The notes: generated by a model not told the origin, from the letters alone. DNA of 64,000 nt from Bacillus sp. FJAT-27225 (GCF_001685025.1 NZ_MAYU01000001.1:248001-312000), one strand, 5' to 3'; shown: positions 16,496-24,850, counted from the stretch's first letter. Made by a program: numbers and translations.

Positions 16496-17143
16496 TTATT
16501 TTGAGTGGCTCAGCATCCAAACATACAAATCAGCATTCTGATAGGCCTGTACCCAGGAGTCATGGCCTATTTTAGGATAATACGTTGCTTTGACATTCCC
16601 GCCAATGGACGCCAATCGATTAACGAGTTTCTTGGTTTCCTCGATAACCACGACATTGTCATATTCACCATGGAAAGCCCATACTGGAATATCCTTCAGA
16701 TTTTCAATACGATCGGGAAGAACTGCTCCACCGCAAACGGGTGCAATCGCTGCGAACGTATCAAACCGTGTCATTGCCCAATCCCATGTCCCATATCCGC
16801 CCATGCTTAATCCGGTCAGATATATTCTGTTTTCATCAATAGGGTAATTGTTCAAGACCTCATCAAGAAGTGCATTCAGACTATCAAGTTCCATGGACCA
16901 TTTCGTTTTTTCAGGACATTGCGGGCTAACAATAATGAAAGGAAGGTTATGTGATAGGATATCCTTTAAGCCATGCTTTTTCACTTGCTCAATTTCCGTC
17001 CCTCGTTCACCTGATCCATGAAGGAACAGAAGTAACGGATATTTTGCTGGGCTGGCCGAATCAAACCCTTTTGGCAGATTCACCAAATACTGTAAATTCA
17101 CTGTCTTTGTAATATCAACTTTTAACTTTTTTGCTTGTTCCAT
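16496..17143 (-). CDS. Alpha/beta-hydrolase, PHB-depolymerase/dienelactone-hydrolase-like esterase
   Basis: Cytoplasmic serine esterase of about 215 residues. LLLFLHGSGERG gives the oxyanion loop, GLSMGGYGTWD the nucleophile elbow (G-x-S-x-G), AFHGEYDNVV the acid strand and KIGHDSW the catalytic His. This order matches the predicted peptidase/esterase group often annotated as phospholipase/carboxylesterase. ATG at 17143 follows AAAGGGGGA on the minus strand; the longer frame to 17182 lacks a site. The substrate is unknown and there is no operon partner. Confidence 0.85.
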   Translation of the reverse strand: MEQAKKLKVDITKTVNLQYLVNLPKGFDSASPAKYPLLLFLHGSGERGTEIEQVKKHGLKDILSHNLPFIIVSPQCPEKTKWSMELDSLNALLDEVLNNYPIDENRIYLTGLSMGGYGTWDWAMTRFDTFAAIAPVCGGAVLPDRIENLKDIPVWAFHGEYDNVVVIEETKKLVNRLASIGGNVKATYYPKIGHDSWVQAYQNADLYVWMLSHSK

Positions 17144-17534
17144 AGAATAATCCCCCTTTAAACTCCGACTCTTGGTGAACACCAGGTGGGAATGCCTGAC
17201 TCCAAACCAAATACTTCTCCTATTTAGTTTCGCCTTTTTAAGTGAAAGTCCTCTTTTAAAATAGCATTAATTAATGGTGGATAAAAAAGTTATCGCGAAT
17301 TCAAAAGGTGGAAAGCCGATTTAAAAGGAATAAATTATTCATAAGTATTGCGAATAGTGTCTTTATTGGAAGGTGGGGGGTGGTTACATTCCATCGGAAA
17401 TGTACATAGACACGCAGTAGTGGTTAAGGGCAAAAAAAGATCCTGGCCCCGTGTTGCTTGTCAAGGGATTGGAGTGATCAGTCATTCTCCTACTGCGTGT
17501 AATAGTATAGAAATATAATTTGCTAGGGTCAGTC
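17144..17534. other. Gene-free interval with an 11-bp inverted repeat
   Basis: About 390 bases with no supportable gene. The only structure I see is ACACGCAGTAG at 17410-17420 and its perfect complement CTACTGCGTGT at 17490-17500, enclosing 69 bases. A TTGGTGAACACCAG-type small hairpin lies near 17172. A 76-residue minus-strand frame (17384-17614) in this interval overlaps the next gene in another frame and lacks start signals. Confidence 0.6.
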
Positions 17535-17831
17535 TTAGGAAAAAGTAACTTGATGCCGTGTGTAGTAGGTAGTATACCTATAATAAAATTTACATCTAAC
17601 TGTGATCCCTTCATGCCTCACTTTATAAACCGTTTCAAGCGGAGTGCTTTGTTTTTCAAATGGAATGGACTGTTGTGCCGCAACCGTCTCGAGATATGAC
17701 TCTAAATCCATTTTTTTGAGGGGATGGGGTGCTGTAGATTGGTTGTGAGGATCCTGTTGTTTTGCCTTAATGATCTTGTTAATGCAATTTATTATGTCTT
17801 GCTCGGTTTGTGAATATAGGTTATTACCCAT
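17535..17831 (-). CDS. Hypothetical protein, 98 aa
   Basis: Begins MGNNLYSQTEQDIINCINKI, with a Gln/Pro/His-rich middle and a Tyr-rich basic C-terminus (CKFYYRYTTYYTRHQ). AAGGAC lies only a few bases before the ATG, so the site is close but usable. A single gene, well separated from neighbours. I do not recognise it, and its composition differs from surrounding genes, so it could be a lineage-specific gene. Confidence 0.55.
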   Translation of the reverse strand: MGNNLYSQTEQDIINCINKIIKAKQQDPHNQSTAPHPLKKMDLESYLETVAAQQSIPFEKQSTPLETVYKVRHEGITVRCKFYYRYTTYYTRHQVTFS

Positions 17832-17869
17832 GTCCTTGTAAAACCACCCTTTCTTTTTAGTAAACTCAC

Positions 17870-17921
17870 CAAAAATAAAAAGCCAGAAAAAGAGAAGCCT
17901 TTCGCTTCACTCTTTCTGACT
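17870..17921 (-). terminator. Probable terminator of the DUF2294 gene (minus strand)
   Basis: On the minus strand AGTCAGAAAGAG pairs with the CTCTTTTTCTGGCT region, with an inner GAAGC/GCTTC hairpin, then TTTTTATTTTT. It is about 160 bases past the 18079 stop. Confidence 0.6.
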
Positions 17922-18078
17922 TATGTCCGGCGTTAACATCCATTCATTGCTATCAGAAGTATATAAACTTGTAGTAAATAGTTTATCTGGTAATAAGGGA
18001 GTTATGATTTTTGTCACAACCTGAACTTATTGTAGCATTGAAAAGGGCTGAAATACAATGGGAATTTACATAAATGGT

Positions 18079-18762
18079 TTAACTAAGAAAAACAAGGGTA
18101 TATCCAATATCCTTTTGATAATCCCAATCAACAAAGTAATCATTAATAGGTGTGCCTAATAACGATTCCAATATAGGCTGATGCTTTTCCAGGGCTCTTT
18201 TCTCAAGGCTTCTCTTTGCAATCCGAAGGGTTTCCTCAAAATCAAATTGAACCAGCTCTTTTTCTATAGGAACCAGAATCCCCACCCTTGCTACAAGCAG
18301 GGTTTTGGGAGACAACATCTCTGAAAACACAGCCTGGGGTTGTTTTTGGACGTCCGAACTAAATTGATTCATATGGGAATGAACCTTATCTTTATTCCGA
18401 TATTGCCTAGAAAGCAAGGAAGGTTTGAATGGGGATAGCAGGAAGAGAAAGGCCCCGGATTGTGCCTCAAGATTCCAATCATAATAAAAATCATGAACAC
18501 GCTTACCTATATTCTGTTCAATGTATACGTTTATCTCATTCATTAGCTTTTCCATTAGCAAATCGCGTGTTTTTTGAACATAAACAGTGTATTCGCGTTC
18601 CATCAATGATTTTTCCATAGGTGACATAAAGTTTGTAACATGAACGGTTATAAAAGGATCTGCCACAACACAATGAACAGAGCCTGGCCCGCGGCCGAAA
18701 TCATCACGCAGCAACCGCCCGATAAAACCACCAATTTCTTTTTCAATAGACATGACTTCCAC
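18079..18762 (-). CDS. Protein with two tandem DUF2294 domains
   Basis: DUF2294 proteins are small cytoplasmic proteins of unknown role found mainly in bacilli and cyanobacteria. This one has two copies. The first ends in VHDFYYDWNLEAQSGAFLFL near residue 115; the second ends in INDYFVDWDYQKDIGYTLVF at the C-terminus, so the F-x-D-W followed by a hydrophobic strand repeats. The first copy also has the GRGPGSVHCV segment; the matching part of copy two is degenerate. GTG 18762 has TTTGGAG at about eight bases; ATG 18753 and TTG 18777 are alternatives. Monocistronic. Confidence 0.75.
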   Translation of the reverse strand: MEVMSIEKEIGGFIGRLLRDDFGRGPGSVHCVVADPFITVHVTNFMSPMEKSLMEREYTVYVQKTRDLLMEKLMNEINVYIEQNIGKRVHDFYYDWNLEAQSGAFLFLLSPFKPSLLSRQYRNKDKVHSHMNQFSSDVQKQPQAVFSEMLSPKTLLVARVGILVPIEKELVQFDFEETLRIAKRSLEKRALEKHQPILESLLGTPINDYFVDWDYQKDIGYTLVFLS

Positions 18763-18910
18763 AAATAACCACTCCAAACAGTATTTACCCTTTTATCTTT
18801 CCGTAAAGAGGTTTTTTTAAACCATCACGCAGAAACGAAAAGCCCGTACAAAGCGGGTCTTATCATGATTCTGTCAAATCAGCCCTCATTCAGACTGATT
18901 TTGGCAAAGA

Positions 18911-18937
18911 CAAAAGGGCCGTTGCCCGGCCCTTTTG
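18911..18937. terminator. Hairpin downstream of pheA
   Basis: CAAAAGGGCCG pairs with CGGCCCTTTTG; flanked by short T runs on either strand. Located eight bases past the pheA stop. Confidence 0.75.
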
Positions 18938-18945
18938 GAAATTCC

Positions 18946-19779
18946 TTAAAGCTTAACAGTATTGTAGCTGCCAAGCACTTCAACTTCATGGCCAAATGCA
19001 CGCAGGATGGTCAGCGCTTTCGCCACACGGGTTTCGTCAAAACCGGTTTCGGCTTCAATAAAAAAGTGATAGGTTCCCAATTTCTTTTTTGTCGGACGGG
19101 ACTCGATCCATGTAAGGTTGATTGACAATGCCGAAAAAACATTCAGTATCGCAGATAAAACACCAGACTGATCCAGTGATGGTTCAATCAAAAGCATCAT
19201 CTTTGAGTTCATATGGCATTGTGACGTGTTGATATTTTCCTTTTTTCGGACAACCACAAACCTCGTGTGATTTTGTAAATGGTCCTGAACAGTTTCCTCA
19301 ACGACTTGAAGCCCAAACAAGCTTGCCGCGGACCTGGATCCAATCGCTGCAACATCTGTCCGGCCGCTTTCCTTTACAGCTTTTGCGGCTGAAGAAGTAC
19401 TGTCAAAATCACGTGTTTTTACCTTTGTTTCCCGTATGTATTTTTTGCATTGGGCAAGAGCGGGGGGAATGGACCAAACCTCCTGAATATCGAATTGAAC
19501 CGCTCCTTCATTTGTTAAAAGATGCAAGGATACTGGAAAAATGATTTCCGACTCTATGAACAATCCGTTTGAGAGGAGCCCGTCTGCTGTTATATTAATC
19601 GTTCCCTCAATCGAATTTTCAATCGGTACAATTCCCCGGTCAACCTCCTGGTCTCCAACAGCCTCCAAAACTTCAAGTATGGAATCACACAGTTGCCAGT
19701 CTACCTTTTTACTAGTAAATGTCTTTAACGCTGCTTCTTCTGAAAAACTCCCATGGGGTCCTAAATACGCCGCCTTCAT
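18946..19779 (-). CDS. pheA: Prephenate dehydratase
   Basis: Monofunctional enzyme of 277 residues that converts prephenate to phenylpyruvate in phenylalanine synthesis. The dehydratase domain opens with YLGPHGSFSEEAA, contains GIVPIENSIEGT near residue 55 (conserved Glu/Asn/Ser) and the catalytic TRF motif in NHTRFVV near residue 172. The C-terminal ACT domain (from about 185, with SGVLSAILNVFSALSINLTWIESRP) is the phenylalanine-binding regulatory part. ATG 19779 is eight bases after AAAGGAG. It appears monocistronic, with a hairpin directly after the stop. Confidence 0.93.
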   Translation of the reverse strand: MKAAYLGPHGSFSEEAALKTFTSKKVDWQLCDSILEVLEAVGDQEVDRGIVPIENSIEGTINITADGLLSNGLFIESEIIFPVSLHLLTNEGAVQFDIQEVWSIPPALAQCKKYIRETKVKTRDFDSTSSAAKAVKESGRTDVAAIGSRSAASLFGLQVVEETVQDHLQNHTRFVVVRKKENINTSQCHMNSKMMLLIEPSLDQSGVLSAILNVFSALSINLTWIESRPTKKKLGTYHFFIEAETGFDETRVAKALTILRAFGHEVEVLGSYNTVKL

Positions 19780-19924
19780 TGTGCACACTCCTTTTCAATG
19801 CTACAAGTATACACGTTTTCTGTTTCAAGCGAAGGATTTCTGCTCAAAAACTGGGTGATTTGGGTGAAGAAAACTTTTTTACAAAACTTTTGGTATTAAT
19901 TGTCGGTTCGAAAAAAGCGTTTTT

Positions 19925-19978
19925 GATTAATACATCGTTCGCAGGATTAATTCTTAACCGTGGAGATTAATAATCTGT
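19925..19978. repeat. Three 20-bp repeats with GATTAAT core
   Basis: GATTAAT starts at 19925, 19945 and 19965, an exact 20-bp period, with different 13-base spacers. The core is shared with the 52-bp array at 4166. Intergenic between pheA and the small gene at 20093. Confidence 0.75.
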
Positions 19979-20059
19979 TATCCTTTCTGAATATCACCAA
20001 AAACGTGAGCGAAGACAGAACGTCTCCTGTCCAGGATAGGGTACCAAATGATAGACACT

Positions 20060-20083
20060 AAAAAGCATGGCGGGGAGCCATGC
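20060..20083 (-). terminator. Rho-independent terminator (minus strand)
   Basis: GCATGGC / GCCATGC stem with a five-base loop and TTTTT on the minus strand. Ends the nfo operon. Confidence 0.85.
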
Positions 20084-20092
20084 AAATTCTTG

Positions 20093-20314
20093 TTATTCAA
20101 GGATAACTCCATGCTGGTAACCCGCCATGAAACTGCCAAGTGCCTCTTCAAGGCCATCATTTGCTTCCGGAACCTGGACAATCAGTTCGTTGCGACGGTC
20201 GACGGCAGTAATCTGGACATTGTTGTAACGGTTAATATCCAATTGAAGCCTTAGTGCTTCGGCAATTTCTTCTGCTTCGTATTCATCACTGATTAGGTAG
20301 CGTACATTTCTCAT
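20093..20314 (-). CDS. Small conserved-looking protein, 73 aa, downstream of nfo
   Basis: Starts MRNVRYLISDEYEAEEIAEAL and continues with alternating helix and strand pattern (LQLDINRYNNVQITAV then ELIVQVP), a plausible ferredoxin-like alpha/beta fold without catalytic motif. GGAAGGTGAG precedes the ATG. Starts 48 bases after the nfo stop and is followed by a good terminator, so it is likely co-transcribed with nfo. The family is not identified. Confidence 0.7.
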   Translation of the reverse strand: MRNVRYLISDEYEAEEIAEALRLQLDINRYNNVQITAVDRRNELIVQVPEANDGLEEALGSFMAGYQHGVILE

Positions 20315-20362
20315 CAAGTCTCACCTTCCTTTAAGCTGCCTCCATGTTAGTTTCTGCAAGTG

Positions 20363-21190
20363 TCACTGATTTAACCTTTTCAGCTGAGCTATTTCTTCTT
20401 CATGGGAGATGCCAAATTCATAAGGTGTTTCAAGTACAAAGGGAGTCTCCTCAAAAGCTTTTATAATCGATTCCATTTGTTCCGGCTTTATGAGACCGCC
20501 TTTATAAATATTGGCATGCCGGTCTTTTCTTGAACCATGAGGGTGCATGGAATTATTCAGGTGAATTGCCACAAGATGTTCGCTATAGCCCAATTTATCC
20601 GCTTTGGCACGCAACTCATCAGTATCATCACCATTCCAAAGCCCGCTAGCGAAAGCATGGCATGTATCGAGGCAAAAACCGATTTTATCTGGAAAGTCTG
20701 AAAGATTCCGGATCTGGACGAGCTCTTCAAGTGTGGTTCCCAATGCAGCTTGTTTGCCAGCATTGTTTTCAAGCAGGACCTTACATTCTCCATCCCACTG
20801 GGAAAGGACCCGGTTGAGCATATCAAGCATTAGGTGGTAGCTGGCAAGTGGATCCTCTTCATTAATTTTATTGCCAAAATGAACGACGACTCCGGCGGAG
20901 CCGCATGCAGCCGCAATCTCAAGGTCATTGAGAAGGGAAGAGATATTCAGCTCTTTTTTATCAGCAGAAGGGGTTATGCTCGTTGGATAGGGGGTGTGGG
21001 CAATCGAAAATAGACCATTTTCCCTGCAAAAATCCCTGCATTGATTTGCATCAGCAACATCGAATTCCTTCACCGAGAGACTGCGTGGATTCTTGGGAAA
21101 AAACTGATATGTTTCCGCACCTATTTTTAAAGCATGTTGTGCAGCGGCTGTATACCCTCCGCGGATGCTAACATGGCAGCCGAATTTCAT
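20363..21190 (-). CDS. nfo: Endonuclease IV (AP endonuclease)
   Basis: Deoxyribonuclease IV of 275 residues that cleaves 5' of abasic sites in base-excision repair. It is a TIM barrel with three metal ions: the FGCHVSIRGG start, HTPYP near residue 65, VVVHFG near 102 and the signature GFCLDTCHAFASG near 173, then HLNNSMHPHGSRKDRH near 213, and a terminal LETPYE. AAGGAG is nine bases before the ATG. Divergent from the 21372 gene. In Bacillus subtilis the enzyme acts in spore germination and outgrowth repair; the same is a reasonable guess here. Confidence 0.93.
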   Translation of the reverse strand: MKFGCHVSIRGGYTAAAQHALKIGAETYQFFPKNPRSLSVKEFDVADANQCRDFCRENGLFSIAHTPYPTSITPSADKKELNISSLLNDLEIAAACGSAGVVVHFGNKINEEDPLASYHLMLDMLNRVLSQWDGECKVLLENNAGKQAALGTTLEELVQIRNLSDFPDKIGFCLDTCHAFASGLWNGDDTDELRAKADKLGYSEHLVAIHLNNSMHPHGSRKDRHANIYKGGLIKPEQMESIIKAFEETPFVLETPYEFGISHEEEIAQLKRLNQ

Positions 21191-21371
21191 CGCTAAAACT
21201 CCTTGGTTATTTCCAAATGGGATTAGATTAAAATTAGTAGATACAAAAGGGGAATTATGCGCTGTGTTTATACTCTGTAGTAAACTCCTTTCTTATTCGT
21301 TAAAAGGAATAACAGCCATAGGGAACGGACAAAATACGTTGGGATTGACATTTGCAAAGGAGTGGGAATGG

Positions 21372-21662
21372 ATGAAGGAAGTCCTTCAGCAGGTAAAAGA
21401 AGAATTGGAAAAAGCGTTTGATCACCCGGAACGCCATAACTTGGATGAAAACATCGCAAAGCTCCAATCAGCACTTGAACAATACGGTGATAAGGGAACA
21501 ATGATTAAAGATTGCATTACTGCGCTTCAACAGGCGAGAAACTCTGTTCCTGAACTTGAACATGCGGGTACCATTTCTTCTGCAGGTGCATTTGGCGAAG
21601 CGTTTAATGCACTTGATCAGGCAATCGAATCATACGTGGATCCTAACAATGACCCTTTTTAA
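21372..21662 (+). CDS. Small helical protein, 96 aa
   Basis: Begins MKEVLQQVKEELEKAFDHP and is predicted almost all helix, ending YVDPNNDPF. AAAGGAG lies nine bases before ATG 21372, whereas the longer frame from 21165 overlaps the nfo start region and has no site. The frame ends just ahead of a strong terminator that separates it from the converging NERD gene. Heptad-like hydrophobics suggest a helical bundle. Unknown family. Confidence 0.75.
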   Translation: MKEVLQQVKEELEKAFDHPERHNLDENIAKLQSALEQYGDKGTMIKDCITALQQARNSVPELEHAGTISSAGAFGEAFNALDQAIESYVDPNNDPF

Positions 21663-21670
21663 AAGAAACA

Positions 21671-21704
21671 GCAAAAGCAACCGGGATAGGTTGCTTTTCT
21701 TTTT
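21671..21704 (+). terminator. Rho-independent terminator
   Basis: AAAAGCAACC / GGTTGCTTTT stem, short loop, then CTTTTT. It lies at the 3' ends of two converging genes. Confidence 0.85.
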
Positions 21705-22467
21705 AAGCAATGAAATGGCAACGCGGATAGTTGGAACAACCGCGAAAGGACCCATATTGTCCTTGCCTTTTTATCAAATGGCCGCCACATGTAGGACAAA
21801 TTCCTGCAGCCACTTGGACTTTGCGCTCAGCAAGAGTGCCTTTTATGGCTCGGATATGATTTTTTCGCTGCTGTTTCCGTGCATGTTTGTCATTTATGTA
21901 AAGCTTTTGCAGAGACTGAGATATCTTTTCACAGCGAAAATGTGAGACGCTATCTTTTTCACCAGTCATCTCGATCGTTTTTAACAAGTTGCCTATACCG
22001 ATAACTGCCGCTGAATGAAAGGGTTCTTTGAACTTTAGGGCAGCATTCCGGCCAAAAACAATGATGGAGTAAACTGGAACATCAGCAGCTGAATCCCCAA
22101 GGAGATTTTGCAACGCTTTAATATGGCCGTAGTTTTGCCGAATTGGATTTTGAAATGGCTGTTTATGTTTATTTCTTACCTTCGTCCAGCTGGGGCTTTT
22201 TTCTGTGCCAAAAATCCAGCCAGTATAATTTTTCATTTCAATAACAAAAATTCCTTTTCTGCTAATCAGAATATGGTCGATTTGAGTTGTTTGTCCATTT
22301 TCGGTTGGTATGTAGAGGTCGTTTAAAACAGTATATGTATTGGAATCAAGCGAATGGAGAAGAGCGCTGACCTTCCGTTCGCCAAGCCAGCCTTTTATGT
22401 GTGGTTCATTCCATTTAAGTATAAACGTACTCAAGAATACCAATACCCCAAAAATATAAACTGCCAT
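21703..22467 (-). CDS. Membrane-anchored NERD-domain protein with C-terminal zinc ribbon
   Basis: One N-terminal helix (residues 2-18), then a NERD (nuclease-related) domain from about 28 to 135 with the expected GERKV start, QIDHILIS and VIEMKNYTG motifs (the D-x-K-like core of restriction-like nucleases). The last 35 residues form a topoisomerase-I-type zinc ribbon: CPTCGGHL ... GCSNYPRCHF. The combination suggests a DNA-binding, possibly nuclease, protein held at the membrane. GGTGGATAAGA precedes the ATG. Convergent with the small helical gene; its upstream side is the 52-bp repeat array. The biological role of this family is not established. Confidence 0.85.
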   Translation of the reverse strand: MAVYIFGVLVFLSTFILKWNEPHIKGWLGERKVSALLHSLDSNTYTVLNDLYIPTENGQTTQIDHILISRKGIFVIEMKNYTGWIFGTEKSPSWTKVRNKHKQPFQNPIRQNYGHIKALQNLLGDSAADVPVYSIIVFGRNAALKFKEPFHSAAVIGIGNLLKTIEMTGEKDSVSHFRCEKISQSLQKLYINDKHARKQQRKNHIRAIKGTLAERKVQVAAGICPTCGGHLIKRQGQYGSFRGCSNYPRCHFIA

Positions 22468-22578
22468 TCTTATCCACCAATCTCAGTTTTTAGCTAAAAT
22501 ATACCATATTTCGTCAAAATAAAGAAGATGTATATGAATTTCAATGACAAGTTTATATGTCTTTCTTTCATAACTTAC

Positions 22579-23524
22579 TATCAACGACCTTTTTTGACTC
22601 TCGAACACTTTTCGGGCGTTGATGGCTATGTATCAACGACCTTTTTTGACTCTGGCACTCTTTTCGGGCATTGATCGTTATGTATCAAGGACCTTTTTTG
22701 ACTCTGGAACGCTTTTCGGGCGTTGATGGCTATGTATCAACGACCTTTTTTGACTCTGACACACTTTTCGGGCGTTGATGACTGTGTATCAACGACCTTT
22801 TTTGACTCTGGAACGCTTTTCGGGCGTTGATGACTGTGTATCAACGACCTTTTTTGACTCTGGAACGCTTTTCGGGCGTTGATGACTGTGTATCAACGAC
22901 CTTTTTTGACTCTGGAACGCTTTTCGGGCGTTGATGACTGTGTATCAACGACCTTTTTTGACTCTGGAACGCTTTTCGGGCGTTGATGACTGTGTATCAA
23001 CGACCTTTTTTGACTCTGGAACGCTTTTCGGGCGTTGATGACTGTGTATCAACGACCTTTTTTGACTCTGGAACGCTTTTCGGGCGTTGATGACTGTGTA
23101 TCAACGACCTTTTTTGACTCTGGAACGCTTTTCGGGCGTTGATGACTGTGTATCAACGACCTTTTTTGACTCTGGAACGCTTTTCGGGCGTTGATGACTG
23201 TGTATCAACGACCTTTTTTGACTCTGGAACGCTTTTCGGGCGTTGATGACTGTGTATCAACGACCTTTTTTGACTCTGGAACGCTTTTCGGGCGTTGATG
23301 ACTGTGTATCAACGACCTTTTTTGACTCTGGAACGCTTTTCGGGCGTTGATGACTGTGTATCAACGACCTTTTTTGACTCTGGAACGCTTTTCGGGCGTT
23401 GATGACTGTGTATCAACGACCTTTTTTGACTCTGGAACGCTTTTCGGGCGTTGATGACTGTGTATCAACGACCTTTTTTGACTCTGGAACGCTTTTCGGG
23501 CGTTGATGGCTATGTATCAACGAC
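22579..23524. repeat. Tandem array, 18 copies of a 52-bp unit plus a partial copy
   Basis: TATCAACGACC begins a copy every 52 bases from 22579 to 23515 with no indels. The first four copies differ at several positions, while those from about 22787 to 23490 are nearly identical, pointing to recent internal expansion. Each unit has ATCAACG near its left end and CGTTGAT near its right, and neighbouring units also pair across the eight-base junction. No reading frame spans it. Intergenic, between the start of the NERD gene and the end of uppP. Confidence 0.97.
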
Positions 23525-23644
23525 GTTTCTAATAAAGTATGTTGTGAAATCATGATTCGAGGAATTATTATATTTACTAAGATAGGGATAAATTGAAAAT
23601 TGAATAAGAGTCGCTTATCTTGGTAAAAAGGCAATTTGAGAGGG

Positions 23645-23857
23645 ATGCATATTACCAGGATTTAACTTTTAAATCCCGATCCTTTGAAAAAAGGAAGACT
23701 GAAGGATAGCTTCGATGGCTCTCCATCCTGGTACTGCACTGCGGTAAAGCTTGATTTAGAATCGAGAGGACTGCTTGAACGGTTGGAAGACAAGGGCCCA
23801 CAGCGGATTCGCTTAAAAAAGAGCAGGGACCCTTCTAATAATGTCAGCGATCGATAG
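23645..23857 (+). pseudogene. Possible degraded small gene
   Basis: After GAGAGGG, ATG 23645 opens MHITRI and meets TAA at once; the same frame then stays open for 63 codons to 23857 (LLNPDPLKKGRLKDSF ... LESRGLLERLEDKG ... RIRLKKS). The sequence after the stop looks protein-like, with a charged helix, so a point mutation or indel at the TAA could have killed a gene of about 70 residues. A TTG inside the frame could also start a 57-residue product but has no binding site. Weak evidence. Confidence 0.35.
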
Positions 23858-23872
23858 AGAATTGTTAAAGTG

Positions 23873-23950
23873 AAGTGTACAAAATTCGGGAAGTACGCGT
23901 AAATTTCTGAAAGTGCGCATAAATCCCAAAGAGTGCGCATAATTCCTAGA
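23873..23950. repeat. Four tandem repeats of about 20 bp
   Basis: AAGTGTAC (23873), AAGTACGCGTAAATT (23891), AAGTGCGCATAAATC (23911) and GAGTGCGCATAATTC (23931): steps 18, 20 and 20. Same interval as the large 52-bp array. Confidence 0.75.
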
Positions 23951-23977
23951 ACGCCGTTATCAAACTAAAATCTCTGC

Positions 23978-24008
23978 AAAAAAAAGGACCCTTACCAGGT
24001 CCTTTTTT
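23978..24008. terminator. Bidirectional terminator after uppP
   Basis: GGACC / GGTCC stem with a seven-base loop, A8 on one side and T6 on the other. It works for minus-strand uppP and possibly for plus-strand transcription. Confidence 0.8.
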
Positions 24009-24022
24009 CCATAACTATTCAC

Positions 24023-24850
24023 TTAAAAATAAAGCACATAAATAAGTCCGGCCAGGACAATTCGGTAAATTGCAAATGGTACAAGTTTAATGCGGTTAAT
24101 TAACTTAAGGAAGAACCGGATTGAAATTAACGCAACAATAAATGCAGCGATAAAACCAACTGCCATAAATGGAAGGGCATTGATGGTAAAGTATTCCCAG
24201 TTATTCAATAGTGAAATTCCGCTTGCACCGGCCATGATTGGAATCGCCATGATGAAGGTGAAGTCGGAAGCGGCTCGGTGGCTCATGCCAAGGAGGACGC
24301 CGCCCGCTATGGTCGAACCGGAACGGGAGAAGCCAGGCCACAAACCAAGGCACTGGAATGATCCAATCGCTAAAGCCTGAAGGTACGTAACGTCATCAAC
24401 CGAATTTGCCTTCGGTGTCTTCGGACGGAGAAAATCAGCGATAATCATTAAGATTGCACCAAGTACAAGGCCAATGATAACGGTATTAACTGAGAAAAGA
24501 TGCTCATCGATATAGTCATCAAATATTAAGCCCATTATACCGGCTGGCAGAATACCAACGAACAGTTTTTTAAGGCCTAACTGATCCTTCTTTTCAACGT
24601 CAGTCGTTTTTTTCGAGAGACCGAGCAAATTAAGAATCCGTTCCCTAAATACCACGACTACAGCTAATATGGATCCCAATTGAATGACTACTTTAAAGGT
24701 ATTGGCAACTTGCTCATTATAGAGCTCCTTTGAGTGGAGCCACAAATCATCGACTATAATCATGTGGCCGGTAGAAGAAACTGGGGCGAACTCAGTAAGC
24801 CCCTCAACAATACCAAGGATAAGCGCGACTAAAAATTCCCATAAACTCAT
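24023..24850 (-). CDS. uppP: Undecaprenyl-diphosphatase
   Basis: Membrane phosphatase of 275 residues (BacA/UppP) that recycles undecaprenyl pyrophosphate to the monophosphate carrier used for peptidoglycan and wall polymers; overexpression gives bacitracin tolerance in known systems. The first motif, LGIVEGLTEFAPVSSTGH (about residues 13-30), holds the catalytic Glu pair and His; the second, GFSRSGSTIAGG near 170, holds the Arg and Ser. Eight hydrophobic helices are visible. TTGGAG is eight bases before the ATG. Monocistronic with a terminator after it. Confidence 0.93.
   Translation of the reverse strand: MSLWEFLVALILGIVEGLTEFAPVSSTGHMIIVDDLWLHSKELYNEQVANTFKVVIQLGSILAVVVVFRERILNLLGLSKKTTDVEKKDQLGLKKLFVGILPAGIMGLIFDDYIDEHLFSVNTVIIGLVLGAILMIIADFLRPKTPKANSVDDVTYLQALAIGSFQCLGLWPGFSRSGSTIAGGVLLGMSHRAASDFTFIMAIPIMAGASGISLLNNWEYFTINALPFMAVGFIAAFIVALISIRFFLKLINRIKLVPFAIYRIVLAGLIYVLYF

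Noticed and set aside
17384-17614. 76-residue minus-strand gene
   Set aside because: Overlaps the end of the 98-residue gene in another frame and has no ribosome binding site.
22579-23524. CRISPR array
   Set aside because: The whole 52-bp unit repeats with no unique spacers, and no cas gene is in the window.
23662-23940. 92-residue minus-strand gene by the repeat array
   Set aside because: Its N-terminal part is translated 20-bp repeat and there is no start signal.
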